Positions 54,636 to 64,000 of a stretch of DNA of 64,000 nt are shown here, piece by piece. Both the position numbers and the translations under genes were made by a program. Under the pieces are notes generated by a model that searched no databases, was not told the origin of the DNA, and saw only the letters and a list, made by a program, of their open reading frames with translations. The DNA is from Flavobacterium sp. 1 (GTDB lineage Bacteria; Bacteroidota; Bacteroidia; Flavobacteriales; Flavobacteriaceae). The DNA lies in assembly GCF_002797935.1 (NCBI RefSeq), contig NZ_PGER01000001.1, positions 1,736,001 through 1,800,000 of the forward strand, in the 5' to 3' direction. How positions within the stretch are numbered: the first letter of the stretch is position 1; every line of letters starts with the position of its first letter.

Positions 54636-54700
54636 AAAATTTTGATAATTATTTAGGAACTACCAATGACATTTTTCAGCATCCCAACAATCTACAAACT

Positions 54701-54807
54701 TGTCCTGCTGACGAAGGAAGCCTCTCCGCTAGTCGCTCCGCAGTCCAAGTAAAAAAAATCACTTTGTCGAATAGGACTGTAGAGATGCTTCCTTCGTCAG
54801 CATGACA
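54701..54807. repeat. Imperfect ~107-bp palindromic element
   Basis: The ends TGTCCTGCTGACGAAGGAAG (from 54701) and CTTCCTTCGTCAGCATGACA (ending 54807) are reverse complements with few mismatches over 27 bases, with a ~53-base centre. The spacer 54808-55010 also holds AATCCGCAAAATCTGTG, a sequence type related to the inverted repeats at 27738. A small palindromic repeat of the kind common in Bacteroidota. Confidence 0.75.
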
Positions 54808-55010
54808 ATATTGTGTGCAGATACTATACGTTCATACATTTTAAACAGGTTAAAACAGTAACAAAATTTAAAATTCAGTCTAAATCCGCAAAATCTGTGT
54901 AATCTTCAGACTATTGAATAATGTGACTTAAACTTTTTCAAAAAATCCAAAAGTCAGTACCGCTGCTCTTCATAAAAAAATAACTATTTTTGCACTCTAA
55001 TTTTTTTACC

Positions 55011-55898
55011 ATGTCAAAGAAGAAATACAAAATAGCGGTGATTCAATTGAATCTAAACGACGTTGCCGAAAACAACCTTAAAAAATGTTTAAGCTGGGTT
55101 CGGGATGCAGCCAGTCAAGGTGCTGAAGTGATTTCGTTGCCGGAGTTATACAGCAGTCATTATTTTTGTCAAAGTGAAGATGTAGATAATTTTGCTTTGG
55201 CAGAACCATTGTACAGCACTTCATTTATTGCTTTTAGTGCTTTGGCAAAAGAATTAGGTGTGGTAATCATTGTTCCTTTCTTCGAAAAAAGAATGGCAGG
55301 AATTTACCATAACAGTGCGTACATCATTGACACAGATGGATCTGAAGCTGGTTTATACCGCAAAATGCACATTCCAGACGATCCTCATTTCTATGAAAAA
55401 TTCTATTTCACTCCAGGTGATTTAGGTTTCAAGGCCTTCCCTACCGAGAAAGGAAAAATAGGAACTTTAATTTGTTGGGATCAATGGTATCCGGAAGCTG
55501 CACGATTAACTGCTTTGCAAGGTGCCGATGTACTATTTTACCCAACAGCAATAGGATGGCATCCATTAGAAAGAGAACAATACGGCGAAAACCAGCACGG
55601 AGCATGGATGAATGTTATGAAAGGTCACGCTGTTGCCAATGGCGTGTATGTAGCTGCCGCTAACCGAATTGGATTAGAACAATATATTGAAGGAACAGCA
55701 GGAATTCAGTTTTGGGGATCCTCTTTTATAGCTGGACCGCAAGGTGAAATTTTGGCGCAGGCCTCACATGATAAAGAAGAAATTCTTATTGCCGAAGTAG
55801 ATTTGGATCTACAGGAAAATGTACGCCAAAACTGGCCTTTCTTTAGAGACAGAAGAATCGATGCCTTTGGGGATATTACCAAAAGAGCTATTGATTAA
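55011..55898 (+). CDS. aguB: N-carbamoylputrescine amidase
   Basis: A 295-residue nitrilase-superfamily enzyme that hydrolyses N-carbamoylputrescine to putrescine. The catalytic triad is visible: Glu in ISLPELYSSHYF, Lys in LYRKMHIPDDPHFYEK and Cys in GTLICWDQWYPEAARL. The start at ATG 55011 is preferred to a TTG 21 bases upstream. A TATTTTTG element at 54985-54992 lies ~20 bases before it. Its pathway partner, agmatine deiminase, is at 59731, separated by the OmpA pair. Confidence 0.92.
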   Translation: MSKKKYKIAVIQLNLNDVAENNLKKCLSWVRDAASQGAEVISLPELYSSHYFCQSEDVDNFALAEPLYSTSFIAFSALAKELGVVIIVPFFEKRMAGIYHNSAYIIDTDGSEAGLYRKMHIPDDPHFYEKFYFTPGDLGFKAFPTEKGKIGTLICWDQWYPEAARLTALQGADVLFYPTAIGWHPLEREQYGENQHGAWMNVMKGHAVANGVYVAAANRIGLEQYIEGTAGIQFWGSSFIAGPQGEILAQASHDKEEILIAEVDLDLQENVRQNWPFFRDRRIDAFGDITKRAID

Positions 55899-55915
55899 TA
55901 CAATTTAACATATTT

Positions 55916-55950
55916 AAAAAGCCGTTTCAAAAAAATTGAAACGGCTTTTT
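55916..55950. terminator. Bidirectional terminator aguB / OmpA
   Basis: A perfect 15-base stem AAAAAGCCGTTTCAA / TTGAAACGGCTTTTT with a five-base loop lies between the convergent genes. Confidence 0.92.
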
Positions 55951-55970
55951 CTATTTAGTTGTTTTAGAAT

Positions 55971-57230
55971 TTATTTTACTTGAAAACTAACTCTTCTTAC
56001 GATTTGACGTGCCTCTTTAGAATTTTTATTTACAGAAGTATCTTCTCCATTAGCGATTACATTTAATCTAGAAGCATCAATTCCAGATTTCACAGCTATT
56101 TCTTTCACAGCTTCAGCTCTTTTTCTTGATAATTCTGTATTGTAGCCTGAACTTCCAATTTCGTCAGCATATCCTATAATATCAGTACTTTTTGACGGAT
56201 TGCTTTGCAGATATTTAACTAAGAAAGCAACGCCGGACAAAGAAGCATTAGTTGGTTTTGTTGAATTAAAATCAAAATAGACATTTACATATCCTCCGTT
56301 AATCAGTTCCTCTATATTATTATTTGATGGAACATTACCGCCATTTTTCGCATACGTTTTGTCTAAGTAGCTTTCTAATTCATCTGGAACACCATTTTGA
56401 TTATGATCTATGGATTGTCCTTTTGTATTTACAGCAACTCCGGTAATAGAGTTTGGTTCTAAATCATACAAATCGGCTACACCATCTTTATCAGAATCCA
56501 AAAGACTGGTTTCTAACAGACTTAATCTTCTTTCTAAATCATCGGAGATTGTTTTTCCACCAATCCAGTCAGCATGTTTCTCGTTCTTTCCTAAGTAAAC
56601 AGTTAAACCAGCAGTTAAATTTATTATTACGCCGTCAATTGCTGTTGAAGATGATGCTTTCATTCCGTCAAAGTTATAATTCTGGCTTCCATGAACAATT
56701 CCGCTTAGATCTGCAGTTAGAGCAACTCGATTGCTTAGCCTAACTTGACCTGTTAGACCAAAAATTCCATTAACCATATAGTCCTCACCTTCAAAACCAT
56801 TTTTAGAGGTCAATTGTGAAGCTCCCAGACCTGTATGAAGTAACAATCCAAATGTATTGGTGAAAGTTTCAAAATTTAAAGCTCGTCCAAGATTAACAAC
56901 TCCCTGCAGACTCGTTCTTAAATAGGTGCTTTCAAACGGTGGAGTATTATCTCGTTCACTAAATTTGTCATATTCAAAATCAAGTTTCCAGCCAAATTTA
57001 GGACTTAACATATACCTCGCTCCTAAATCTATATGAGTCGGATTAAAGGTAGGAGTAAAATATTTGTTTGTTATCGCTCTAATCGGTTTATTTGCACCGG
57101 CATTTAGTTCAACTGACCACTTATTATACGCTGTATTATCAACTGAAGATTGAGATGAAGTGGTACTCACATCCTGTGCAGTTGCTGCTAATGATAATAA
57201 TAAAGATAAAAAAGATAATTTTTTTTTCAT
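55971..57230 (-). CDS. OmpA-family outer membrane protein (paralogue 1)
   Basis: A 419-residue protein: signal peptide (FLSLLLSLAATAQ), N-terminal eight-strand-like barrel (about 25-220), a Ca-binding type-3-repeat-like linker (DSDKDGVADLYDLEPNSI, then DHNQNGVPDELE) and a C-terminal OmpA peptidoglycan-binding domain (YFDFNSTKPT, YADEIGSSGYNTELSRKRAE). I use ATG 57230; a further upstream frame start (57278) precedes the signal peptide and is rejected. It has a close paralogue directly upstream of the same length. Confidence 0.93.
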   Translation of the reverse strand: MKKKLSFLSLLLSLAATAQDVSTTSSQSSVDNTAYNKWSVELNAGANKPIRAITNKYFTPTFNPTHIDLGARYMLSPKFGWKLDFEYDKFSERDNTPPFESTYLRTSLQGVVNLGRALNFETFTNTFGLLLHTGLGASQLTSKNGFEGEDYMVNGIFGLTGQVRLSNRVALTADLSGIVHGSQNYNFDGMKASSSTAIDGVIINLTAGLTVYLGKNEKHADWIGGKTISDDLERRLSLLETSLLDSDKDGVADLYDLEPNSITGVAVNTKGQSIDHNQNGVPDELESYLDKTYAKNGGNVPSNNNIEELINGGYVNVYFDFNSTKPTNASLSGVAFLVKYLQSNPSKSTDIIGYADEIGSSGYNTELSRKRAEAVKEIAVKSGIDASRLNVIANGEDTSVNKNSKEARQIVRRVSFQVK

Positions 57231-57954
57231 AATATAAAAGTTTAATTCAAAACGATTTAAATCAAAGTTTAAATACATTTTAAAATTGTTAAAGAATACT
57301 AATATTAATTAAAAAATTTGGGGCTTTTTTAGAATTAACTGAAATAGCAATTATTTAAATTTACTTATTTCATTAATACAGTTTCATTATGTAATGAAGA
57401 ACTGATAGGTAATTATTTTATTTTTAATTTTTAATTTTTTAATAAAAGATATTGAAGGCTCTCTTATCAATTAAGATTTATTTTTGTTTTTTTCATATTT
57501 AGATGTAATAGTATGCAACCAAACATCAATAAATATCAAGACTAAACAATAGCGCAGCAGTTTATCATAATGTTGTTTTTTTAGTGAGTATTTAAATTAG
57601 GTTTTCAAATTTAATATAAATATGTGAGTTATTTTATACCGTATTCCTTTTTTTTTAAATTAATACACTGAATTTTAACATATTCACCTCTAAAAATATT
57701 GATAAAAAACCAAAAATGATACCTTTTATGCTTTTTTATCAATAAATCAAAATATTAATAAATTGATATTTTGATAAAAAAAGTAATTATTTAACGACAA
57801 AAAATATCTAAAATGAATTTTAATGCGCTATTAATTACATATAAACAATAAACAGCCAGTTCCATAATTAATCAGAATCTAAATACACCTTCAAACATTA
57901 AAACGGAATACTTTAGACATACTGCAAAGGAATTATGTGCAAAATTTCCATAAA
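57231..57954. other. ~700-base AT-rich spacer between OmpA paralogues
   Basis: No gene is supported. It should hold the promoter of the 55971 gene. It contains an AT-rich inverted structure near 57736-57780 (TCAAAATAT with ATATTTTGA). Confidence 0.45.
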
Positions 57955-57984
57955 AAAGCCGTTCCAAATAATTGAAACGGCTTT
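57955..57984 (-). terminator. Terminator of OmpA paralogue 2
   Basis: AAAGCCGTTCCAA / TTGAAACGGCTTT hairpin (one mismatch), a close relative of the terminator at 55916, in line with duplication of gene plus terminator. Confidence 0.8.
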
Positions 57985-58004
57985 GACCAATTGAAATTAA
58001 AAAT

Positions 58005-59264
58005 TTATTTTACTTGAAAAGTAACTCTTCTTACGATTTGACGAGCTTCTTTAGAATTTTTATTTACAGATGCATCTTCTCCGTTGGCGATTACATTTAA
58101 TCTGGAAGCATCGATTCCAGCATTTGTAGCTATTTGTTTTACAGCTTCAGCTCTTTTTCTTGATAATTCAGTATTGTAGTTTGAACTTCCTATTTCGTCT
58201 GCATATCCAATAATGTCTGCATTTTTAGACGGGTTGCTTTGCAGATATTTAACTAAGAAAGCAACACCAGGCAAAGAAGCATTTGTTGGTTTTGACGAAT
58301 TAAAATCAAAATAGACATTTACATATCCTCCATTAATTAATTCTTCAATGCTGTTATTATTTGTTGTGGCATTGCCATTTTGTCCATACGTTTTTTCTAA
58401 GTAGCTTTCTAATTCATCCGGCACGCCATTTTGATTAGTATCTATAGATTGCCCTTTAGTATTTACAGCAACCCCCGCAATAGAATTTGGCTCTAAGTCA
58501 TACAAATCCGCTACACCATCTTTATCAGTATCTAAAAGACCGTCTTCAATCAATTGAACTCTTTTTTCTAAACCTTCATATTTATCTGTCTCTCCTACCC
58601 AGTCAGCATGTTTTGCATTTTTACCTAAATAAAACGTCAAACCAACTGATGCATTTAATAATAGTCCATCCAATGTACCCGTGTTTGTTAGGCTCATTCC
58701 GTCAAAATTATAATTTTGTCTCGTCGTAATTATTCCGGTAAGATCACCAGTCAAAACAGCTCTATCGCTTAATTTAATCTGTCCAGTCACACCAATAATT
58801 CCATTACCAGCATAATCTTGTCCATGAAAATCATCTGAAGTTAATTGAGAAACCCCAAAACCGCCATGAAACAGCAAACCAAAAGTATTAGTCCAGTCCT
58901 CAAAGTTCAATGCCCTCCCCGCATTAATTACTCCTTGAATACTTGTTCTTAACTGAGTACTTTCAAACGAAGGAGTATCGTTTCGTTCCTTAAATTTATC
59001 GTATCCAAAATCCAATTTCAGACCAAATTTTGGATTAAACATATATCTTGCACCTAAATCAGCGTGAAAAAGATTAAGACTTGCTGTACTGTAACCTGGT
59101 GAAATTGTTCTGATCGGCTTGTTTACACCTCCATTTAATTCAATCGACCATTTATTATAAGCAAGATTGTCAATTGAAGGATTTACTGTAGTTGTTGCAA
59201 CGTCTTGTGCGTTTGCAGTAAAAGATAAAGTCAAAAGCGATACTAATAATAAAGTATTTTTCAT
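58005..59264 (-). CDS. OmpA-family outer membrane protein (paralogue 2)
   Basis: The 419-residue protein has the same plan as the 55971 gene: signal peptide (LLLVSLLTLSFTANA), barrel, type-3-repeat-like linker and OmpA domain (IGYADEIGSSNYNTELSRKR). C-terminal halves of the two are nearly identical, while barrels differ more. ATG 59264 is used; TTG 59273 is an alternative. The tandem copy is a recent duplication and may be exposed to selection in its barrel loops. Confidence 0.93.
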   Translation of the reverse strand: MKNTLLLVSLLTLSFTANAQDVATTTVNPSIDNLAYNKWSIELNGGVNKPIRTISPGYSTASLNLFHADLGARYMFNPKFGLKLDFGYDKFKERNDTPSFESTQLRTSIQGVINAGRALNFEDWTNTFGLLFHGGFGVSQLTSDDFHGQDYAGNGIIGVTGQIKLSDRAVLTGDLTGIITTRQNYNFDGMSLTNTGTLDGLLLNASVGLTFYLGKNAKHADWVGETDKYEGLEKRVQLIEDGLLDTDKDGVADLYDLEPNSIAGVAVNTKGQSIDTNQNGVPDELESYLEKTYGQNGNATTNNNSIEELINGGYVNVYFDFNSSKPTNASLPGVAFLVKYLQSNPSKNADIIGYADEIGSSNYNTELSRKRAEAVKQIATNAGIDASRLNVIANGEDASVNKNSKEARQIVRRVTFQVK

Positions 59265-59513
59265 AATATTCAAATTTAAGTTTTGGTTTCTGTTTTAAAA
59301 TTCTCATCAAAATTATACTTTGAGTCGTAGAATATGTTATATGCGGTGTTACATAATTTCCACGTTTATTGCCCAATAAACAATTACAAATGAGATAAAC
59401 AAAACAACTCAAAGACATCTATTGATTATTTATCAAAAAGTGCTTTTTTTAATCTTTCAAAAAAAATTAGGACATATTTAAGGAGAGAAACAAAAGACTC
59501 TATCAGGATAAAT

Positions 59514-59607
59514 GGTTTCCTGCTGTCCGCTATATTCCCGATTAACAAAAACTACAGCAAAAGGCCTTGTTTTTCTAAATCGGGAGATGCCGCTTCTATC
59601 AGGACTA
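59514..59607 (-). repeat. Dispersed hairpin repeat, divergent copy 4
   Basis: On the minus strand: TAGTCCTGATAGAAGCGGCA, a stem of TCCCGATT/AATCGGGA with AAAAAC/GTTTTT (59536-59585), then AGCGGACAGCAGGAAACC. The loop is longer than in the other copies. The rest of the 59265-59730 spacer has no gene. Confidence 0.7.
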
Positions 59608-59730
59608 AAAGGAGATAATTGGCATTTTTGGCAACAGTCCAAATAACTTTCAGCCAATAACTCACAATTCCTACTTTTATTAATCCTGCTGTTTGCATAT
59701 CTTTGCACGCATTTCAATCAGCATTTATCT

Positions 59731-60771
59731 ATGACTACAGTTACAAGACGATTTCCTGCAGAGTGGGAAAAACAGCAAGGAATTTTATTGTGTTTCCCGC
59801 ATAATGGCAAAGATTGGCCAGGAAAATACGAAGCCGTACAATGGGCATTTGTTGAATTCATCAAGAAAGTTGCAGCTTATGAGCAAGTTTTCTTGATAGT
59901 TGCCGATGAAAATCAAAAAAGCAAAGTAAGCGAAATGCTGGAAACAGCTCACGTAAAAATGAGCAATATCTCTTTCATTATACACAAAACCAACCGTAGC
60001 TGGATGCGTGATTCCGGGCCAATTATTGTAAAAAATGGTACAGAAAGAGAAGCATTGAATTTCAATTTCAATGGTTGGGCCAAATACAAGAATATCAATT
60101 TAGACAAACATGTTCCTGCCAAAGTTGGCGAATTTTTAAACATTCCTGTAACTCAGGTGATGTATAAAGGCAACCCCGTAATTGTTGAAGGCGGTGCTAT
60201 TGATGTGAACGGCCGCGGTACTTTATTGACTTCCGAAGAATGTTTGATGCATCCTTCTATTCAGGTTCGAAACGATAATTTTACTAAAGAAGATTACGAA
60301 GCTGTTTTCAAAGAATATTTAGGAGTAACAAATGTGATTTGGTTAGGCGATGGAATTGAAGGTGATGATACCCACGGACACATCGATGATTTATGCCGCT
60401 TCATAAACGAAGATACCATAGTCACCATAATAGAATTAGACCCAAAAGACAGCAATTACAAACCATTGCAGGACAATTTAAAACGACTGCAGAATGCTAA
60501 ACTGGAAAACGGAAAAGCGCCGATTATAGTTTCTCTGCCAATGCCAAAACGAATTGATTTTGAAGGATTGCGTTTGCCTGCCAGTTATGCCAATTTCTTA
60601 ATTTTAAATAAGTGTGTTCTGGTTCCAACATTTAATGACAGTAATGATAGAATTGCTTTGAACATTCTTGCAGAGTGTTTTCCAGACCGCGAAATCATCG
60701 GAATTAGTGCTGCTGATTTTATTTGGGGATTCGGAACATTGCATTGCCTAAGCCAGCAGATTCCTGAATAA
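59731..60771 (+). CDS. aguA: Agmatine deiminase
   Basis: A 346-residue peptidylarginine-deiminase-like enzyme that converts agmatine to N-carbamoylputrescine. NRSWMRDSGPIIV (about 90-102) and GDDTHGHIDDLCRF (about 212-225) carry catalytic Asp/His, and GTLHCLSQQIPE (Cys about 340) holds the nucleophile. Together with aguB it forms the arginine-decarboxylase route to putrescine. It is closed by a strong terminator. Confidence 0.94.
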   Translation: MTTVTRRFPAEWEKQQGILLCFPHNGKDWPGKYEAVQWAFVEFIKKVAAYEQVFLIVADENQKSKVSEMLETAHVKMSNISFIIHKTNRSWMRDSGPIIVKNGTEREALNFNFNGWAKYKNINLDKHVPAKVGEFLNIPVTQVMYKGNPVIVEGGAIDVNGRGTLLTSEECLMHPSIQVRNDNFTKEDYEAVFKEYLGVTNVIWLGDGIEGDDTHGHIDDLCRFINEDTIVTIIELDPKDSNYKPLQDNLKRLQNAKLENGKAPIIVSLPMPKRIDFEGLRLPASYANFLILNKCVLVPTFNDSNDRIALNILAECFPDREIIGISAADFIWGFGTLHCLSQQIPE

Positions 60772-60788
60772 ATTAATATTCTATAAAT

Positions 60789-60827
60789 AAAAAAGACTTG
60801 CAGATAAAATTTCTGCAAGTCTTTTTT
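60789..60827. terminator. Bidirectional terminator aguA / M1 peptidase
   Basis: A perfect 16-base stem AAAAAAGACTTGCAGA / TCTGCAAGTCTTTTTT with a seven-base loop lies between the convergent genes. Confidence 0.93.
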
Positions 60828-60847
60828 ATTATTACGAAGCACCTTTT

Positions 60848-63121
60848 TTAATCTCTTGTAAAAGGTAGTTTTTGATCGGAACTGATAATCATATCAAATC
60901 CAATTTTAGCTTCATTAAACTGAAATGTAACTCCTGCTTCTTTAGATTCAAACGAATCCTTTCCTATTGGTGTCAATGAAAATTTCGGATAGTTTGTAAT
61001 TTCTGCAAAAAGTACACTGTTGTTCTCTGTAATCTCTATTTTCAATGGAGCGGCTTTAGTAGAAAACTTTCCTAAATAACCGTCTAAAATAATATCTTTC
61101 TCAATTACTCCTTTATCAGACTTCCAAGTATTATTGCTTTCATCCACATCAGGAAATACATGACCTGGATCAATAATAACACTTTCTATTTCTTCAGTAG
61201 TATTTACTTTGAAAGACCAATCCACATTACGCTGCCAGATTTCGACAGGCAAATTAACACGGGTTATTTTTCCGATTTTCGTTTTTACATCTAAAACCAC
61301 AGGCATAGCCATTTTTTCAAAGTTTTCGATAGTAATTATTGCTCCTTTGCTTGGATCATTTTTCACATATTTAACCGAATTTACTCCTTGGTCCAAACGC
61401 CAGTTGTTAACAAACCATCCTTTCCAAAACCAGCTTAAATCCTCACCTGCCACATTTTCTATCGTTCTGAAAAAGTCATCTGGAGCTGGATGCTTGAAAG
61501 CCCAACGTTCAACATAAGTTCTAAAAGCCAAATCAAAACGTTCAGGTCCTAATATTTGTTCTCTCAACATTACTAATCCGGCACTAGGTTTAAAATAACA
61601 CAAAAGACCAATATTCTTTTCTTTCATATTGTCTGGAGAGCTCATTACCGGCTCAGTATTAGGATTTGTAAAATAATCGGCATTTTTATGAAGATCCATT
61701 ACTTTACTTTTATACTCGCCGTTATTAAAATCAACCGAACTTATTGAGTTGATAAAAGTATTGAATCCTTCATCCATCCACCCAAATAAGCGCTCATTAG
61801 ACCCTACAATCATTGGGAACCAGCCATGACCAAATTCATGATCTGTAACTCCCCATAAATCTTCACCTTTGGATTCCCAACCGCAAAAAACAATTCCCGG
61901 ATATTCCATTCCGCCTTCATTTCCTGCCACATTGGTAGCTACTGGATAAGGATATTCAAACCATCTTTTAGAATAATTTTCAATCGAAGTTTTTGTATAT
62001 TCAGTAGCACGTCCCCAAGCTTCAGTTCCAGCACTTTCAACTGGATAAGCTGATAATGCAAGTGATTTTTGACCGCTTGGCAAATTAATTCTGGCTCCAT
62101 CTAAAATAAACGCTGGTGAAGATGCCCATGAAAGATCTCTTGCATTCTTGATTTTAAAATGCCATGTTTTTTCAGAAGCAGTTCCTGTTTTTGAAGCATT
62201 GGCAGCTACTTCTTCGGCTGTACGAATCATTATTGTTTTTTCGCTTTGCTTTGCCTCAGCAATTCTTTTTTGCTCGGTGGCAGTATATACGACCTTTGAG
62301 TTTTGCAACTCGCCTGAACAAACTACAATATGATTAGAAGGTACAGTAATATTCACATCAAAATCACCATATTCCAAATAAAACTCTGATGCTCCTAAAT
62401 ATGGGTTGGTATTCCATCCTCTCAAATCATCATACACGCACATACGCGGATACCATTGCGCTATGGTAAAAATTTTGCCGTTTTTAGTATCCAAAACTCC
62501 CGTTCTATCTGAACCTTCTTTTGGAGAAATAAAAGAGAAATCAATTTTGATGCTTACCACACCGCCTTTTGGTTTCAAATCATCTGGAAGAAAAACCTGC
62601 ATTCTGGTATCGGTAATAATGTATTTTGCCTCTTTTTCAACAGATTTCCCCTTTGAAACAGAAACTATCTTAACGGATTTAATTTTATGCCCTCCGTCAA
62701 AAATTTCACCTCTTGCACCATTACGGCTTCCGTTAAGAGGTATAAGCGCATTTCCTCTTGAATCGGCTTTGAATAAATTTTGATCCAAATGCATCCAAAC
62801 AAATGACATTTTATCATTACTGTTATTGGTATACGTTACAATATCTGTACCAACAATTTCATTTGTCTTTTCGTTTAATTTCGCCGTTAATTTATAGTCC
62901 GCTCTATTTTGCCAATAGGCATAACCCGGCTCACCGCTTGCCGAACGTGTCGGTGTTGCATCTTTGGTGTAAAAAAATGGCCCAAAAGCATCATGATAAT
63001 CATACTTAGAAACGGGTTTAGAAGAAGAAGTGCCAGAAGCAGGAGTTTCCTGACTCCAAGAGGTACTAACCACAATTAATAAAGCCATTTGAAATAAGGC
63101 TCCAAAACGATTGTTTTTCAT
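60848..63121 (-). CDS. M1-family zinc metallopeptidase (aminopeptidase-like), secreted
   Basis: A 757-residue protein with a signal peptide ([12 protein letters not shown]). The M1 hallmarks are [10 protein letters not shown] (GxMEN-like exopeptidase motif, about 392-401) and [12 protein letters not shown] with Glu in [10 protein letters not shown] (HExxH plus 18-residue-spaced E). It is periplasmic or surface-located. No T9SS sorting domain is visible at the C-terminus. It probably trims peptides. Single gene. Confidence 0.92.
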   Translation of the reverse strand: MKNNRFGALFQMALLIVVSTSWSQETPASGTSSSKPVSKYDYHDAFGPFFYTKDATPTRSASGEPGYAYWQNRADYKLTAKLNEKTNEIVGTDIVTYTNNSNDKMSFVWMHLDQNLFKADSRGNALIPLNGSRNGARGEIFDGGHKIKSVKIVSVSKGKSVEKEAKYIITDTRMQVFLPDDLKPKGGVVSIKIDFSFISPKEGSDRTGVLDTKNGKIFTIAQWYPRMCVYDDLRGWNTNPYLGASEFYLEYGDFDVNITVPSNHIVVCSGELQNSKVVYTATEQKRIAEAKQSEKTIMIRTAEEVAANASKTGTASEKTWHFKIKNARDLSWASSPAFILDGARINLPSGQKSLALSAYPVESAGTEAWGRATEYTKTSIENYSKRWFEYPYPVATNVAGNEGGMEYPGIVFCGWESKGEDLWGVTDHEFGHGWFPMIVGSNERLFGWMDEGFNTFINSISSVDFNNGEYKSKVMDLHKNADYFTNPNTEPVMSSPDNMKEKNIGLLCYFKPSAGLVMLREQILGPERFDLAFRTYVERWAFKHPAPDDFFRTIENVAGEDLSWFWKGWFVNNWRLDQGVNSVKYVKNDPSKGAIITIENFEKMAMPVVLDVKTKIGKITRVNLPVEIWQRNVDWSFKVNTTEEIESVIIDPGHVFPDVDESNNTWKSDKGVIEKDIILDGYLGKFSTKAAPLKIEITENNSVLFAEITNYPKFSLTPIGKDSFESKEAGVTFQFNEAKIGFDMIISSDQKLPFTRD

Positions 63122-63380
63122 ATGCAGATATTTATGTTTTTTTAATTGAAACAGTATTTAACAAGTACAATAATACCTAAACTTTTGTCTTTTTATTTAT
63201 ACATATTTCATGTTTTTAATCATTCAAAAGCAAATTAATGGAAAAAAAATTGATTTTCTAATTAAAATTAAGAATTTGATTGATTTTAGCTTCAAATAAA
63301 AATTTAGTTTTTCTTCTTTAAATAAGAATTATAAAATATCTTTACAAATAGCATTTTACCAATTAAAAATAACAATTATC
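63122..63380. other. Divergent promoter spacer
   Basis: AT-rich region between the M1 peptidase and the aldose-epimerase-like gene. TATCTTTAC near 63338 is a near match to the -7 element for the rightward gene. No gene is seen. Confidence 0.4.
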
Positions 63381-64000
63381 GTGACCACTACCATATCAAA
63401 CTCCATTTTAACTGCTGAAATAAAACATACAGGAGCCGAATTATGCTCTTTAAAAGATAATTCAAATAAAGAATACATCTGGAATGGAAATCCTGAATTT
63501 TGGGGAAAGCATTCTCCTGTTTTATTTCCAATTGTGGGCACTTTAAAAAACAATACCTATCAGCATAACAATATCGAATACCATTTATCCCGTCATGGTT
63601 TTGCCCGTGAAATGGAATTTAAATTAATTGACAAACAAGAAAGCAGCGCTACATTCTCATTAGTAGCTTCTCCAGAAACCAAAGAAAAATATCCTTTTAA
63701 TTTTGATCTGCACCTAATTTATACACTGGAAAACAAAACATTGAAAATAGAATACAAAGTATTCAACAAAGGGGAATCAAAAATGTTTTTTTCAATCGGT
63801 GCGCATCCTGCATTTGATCTGCCAAATAATTTTGAAAATTACAGCTTGGCTTTTGAAACAAAAGACTCTTTAGATTATTATTTATTGGAAGATGGTCTAA
63901 TTTCGAATGCAACAAATGAATTATCATTGGACAAAAATGAATTGCATTTGAATTATAAACTATTTGAAAATGATGCTTTGGTTTTTAAAAATATAAAATC
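63381..64000 (+). CDS. Aldose 1-epimerase-family protein (3' end outside window)
   Basis: GTG 63381 opens a frame of at least 206 codons (TTTISNSILTAEIKHTGAEL...). HGFARE (about 73-78), FFSIGAHPAFDLPN and the beta-rich pattern are those of the galactose-mutarotase superfamily (YeaD/YihR-like branch). It interconverts alpha and beta sugar anomers or sugar phosphates. The C-terminus lies beyond the window. Confidence 0.85.
   Translation, partial: MTTTISNSILTAEIKHTGAELCSLKDNSNKEYIWNGNPEFWGKHSPVLFPIVGTLKNNTYQHNNIEYHLSRHGFAREMEFKLIDKQESSATFSLVASPETKEKYPFNFDLHLIYTLENKTLKIEYKVFNKGESKMFFSIGAHPAFDLPNNFENYSLAFETKDSLDYYLLEDGLISNATNELSLDKNELHLNYKLFENDALVFKNIK

Overview
The window looks like chromosomal DNA of a Flavobacterium-type bacterium (Bacteroidota, Flavobacteriia). 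The signs are an AT-rich sequence, TAnnTTTG -7 promoter elements, TTG starts, a secreted protein with a type IX secretion sorting domain, a bacillithiol-system YtxJ protein, an acylornithine-type carbamoyltransferase, and many dispersed palindromic repeats in the intergenic spaces. I see no rRNA, tRNA, CRISPR array or transposase gene.

Layout. 1-11.1 kb is mostly housekeeping: a TamB-like assembly gene (partial, minus strand) diverges from tsaD-rsmE-DUF4159. Then come a secreted M43 protease, an AI-2E/PerM-type transporter with a THUMP-like methyltransferase, and a minus-strand pair made of a lipoprotein beta-carbonic anhydrase and a porin. 11.4-12.8 kb is a small accessory island on the minus strand: a SLATT-type membrane protein (a predicted pore-forming effector in nucleotide-signalling immunity), a frame-disrupted membrane gene and a 68-residue protein. 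13.1-25.2 kb is one long arginine/proline operon (leader peptide, GNAT, argG, argC, argD, proA, GNAT, proB, acylornithine carbamoyltransferase, argB, argE, argH). Five of its spacers carry palindromic elements. Together the genes encode glutamate to arginine through N-acylated intermediates, plus the first two steps of proline synthesis.

25.5-31.5 kb holds two DUF2157-like membrane proteins, a GxxExxY gene framed by inverted repeats, ytxJ and clpB. 32-45 kb is an accessory, repeat-rich stretch. It has a 1083-residue T9SS surface protein with Asp-box and Fn3-like repeats, several small orphan genes, an XRE/pentapeptide-like regulator, a truncated haemoglobin, a universal stress protein/TetR divergent pair around a perfect 26-bp operator palindrome, a c-type cytochrome-like lipoprotein, a nitroreductase and a thioredoxin-like protein. 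One repeat family recurs here, always just after the stop codon of a plus-strand gene and in that gene's orientation.

45.2-49.2 kb is a copper-handling group (monooxygenase-like membrane protein, an AraC regulator with a metal-binding-like N-terminus, CopA, copper chaperone). An envelope-stress-like group follows (YtxH, two-TM holin-like protein, DUF808). 51.8-64 kb has a HAD phosphatase, a luciferase-like monooxygenase, the agmatine-to-putrescine genes (N-carbamoylputrescine amidase and agmatine deiminase) separated by two tandem OmpA paralogues, an M1 peptidase, and the start of an aldose-1-epimerase-like gene.

The most notable observations are a dispersed hairpin repeat family with compensatory stem changes; the 3'-end repeat family; the 26-bp palindrome overlapping the usp promoter; a possible arginine attenuation leader; the SLATT island; and several reading frames that would be repaired by one-base changes, mostly at homopolymers. 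The last are either phase variation, decay or assembly errors.
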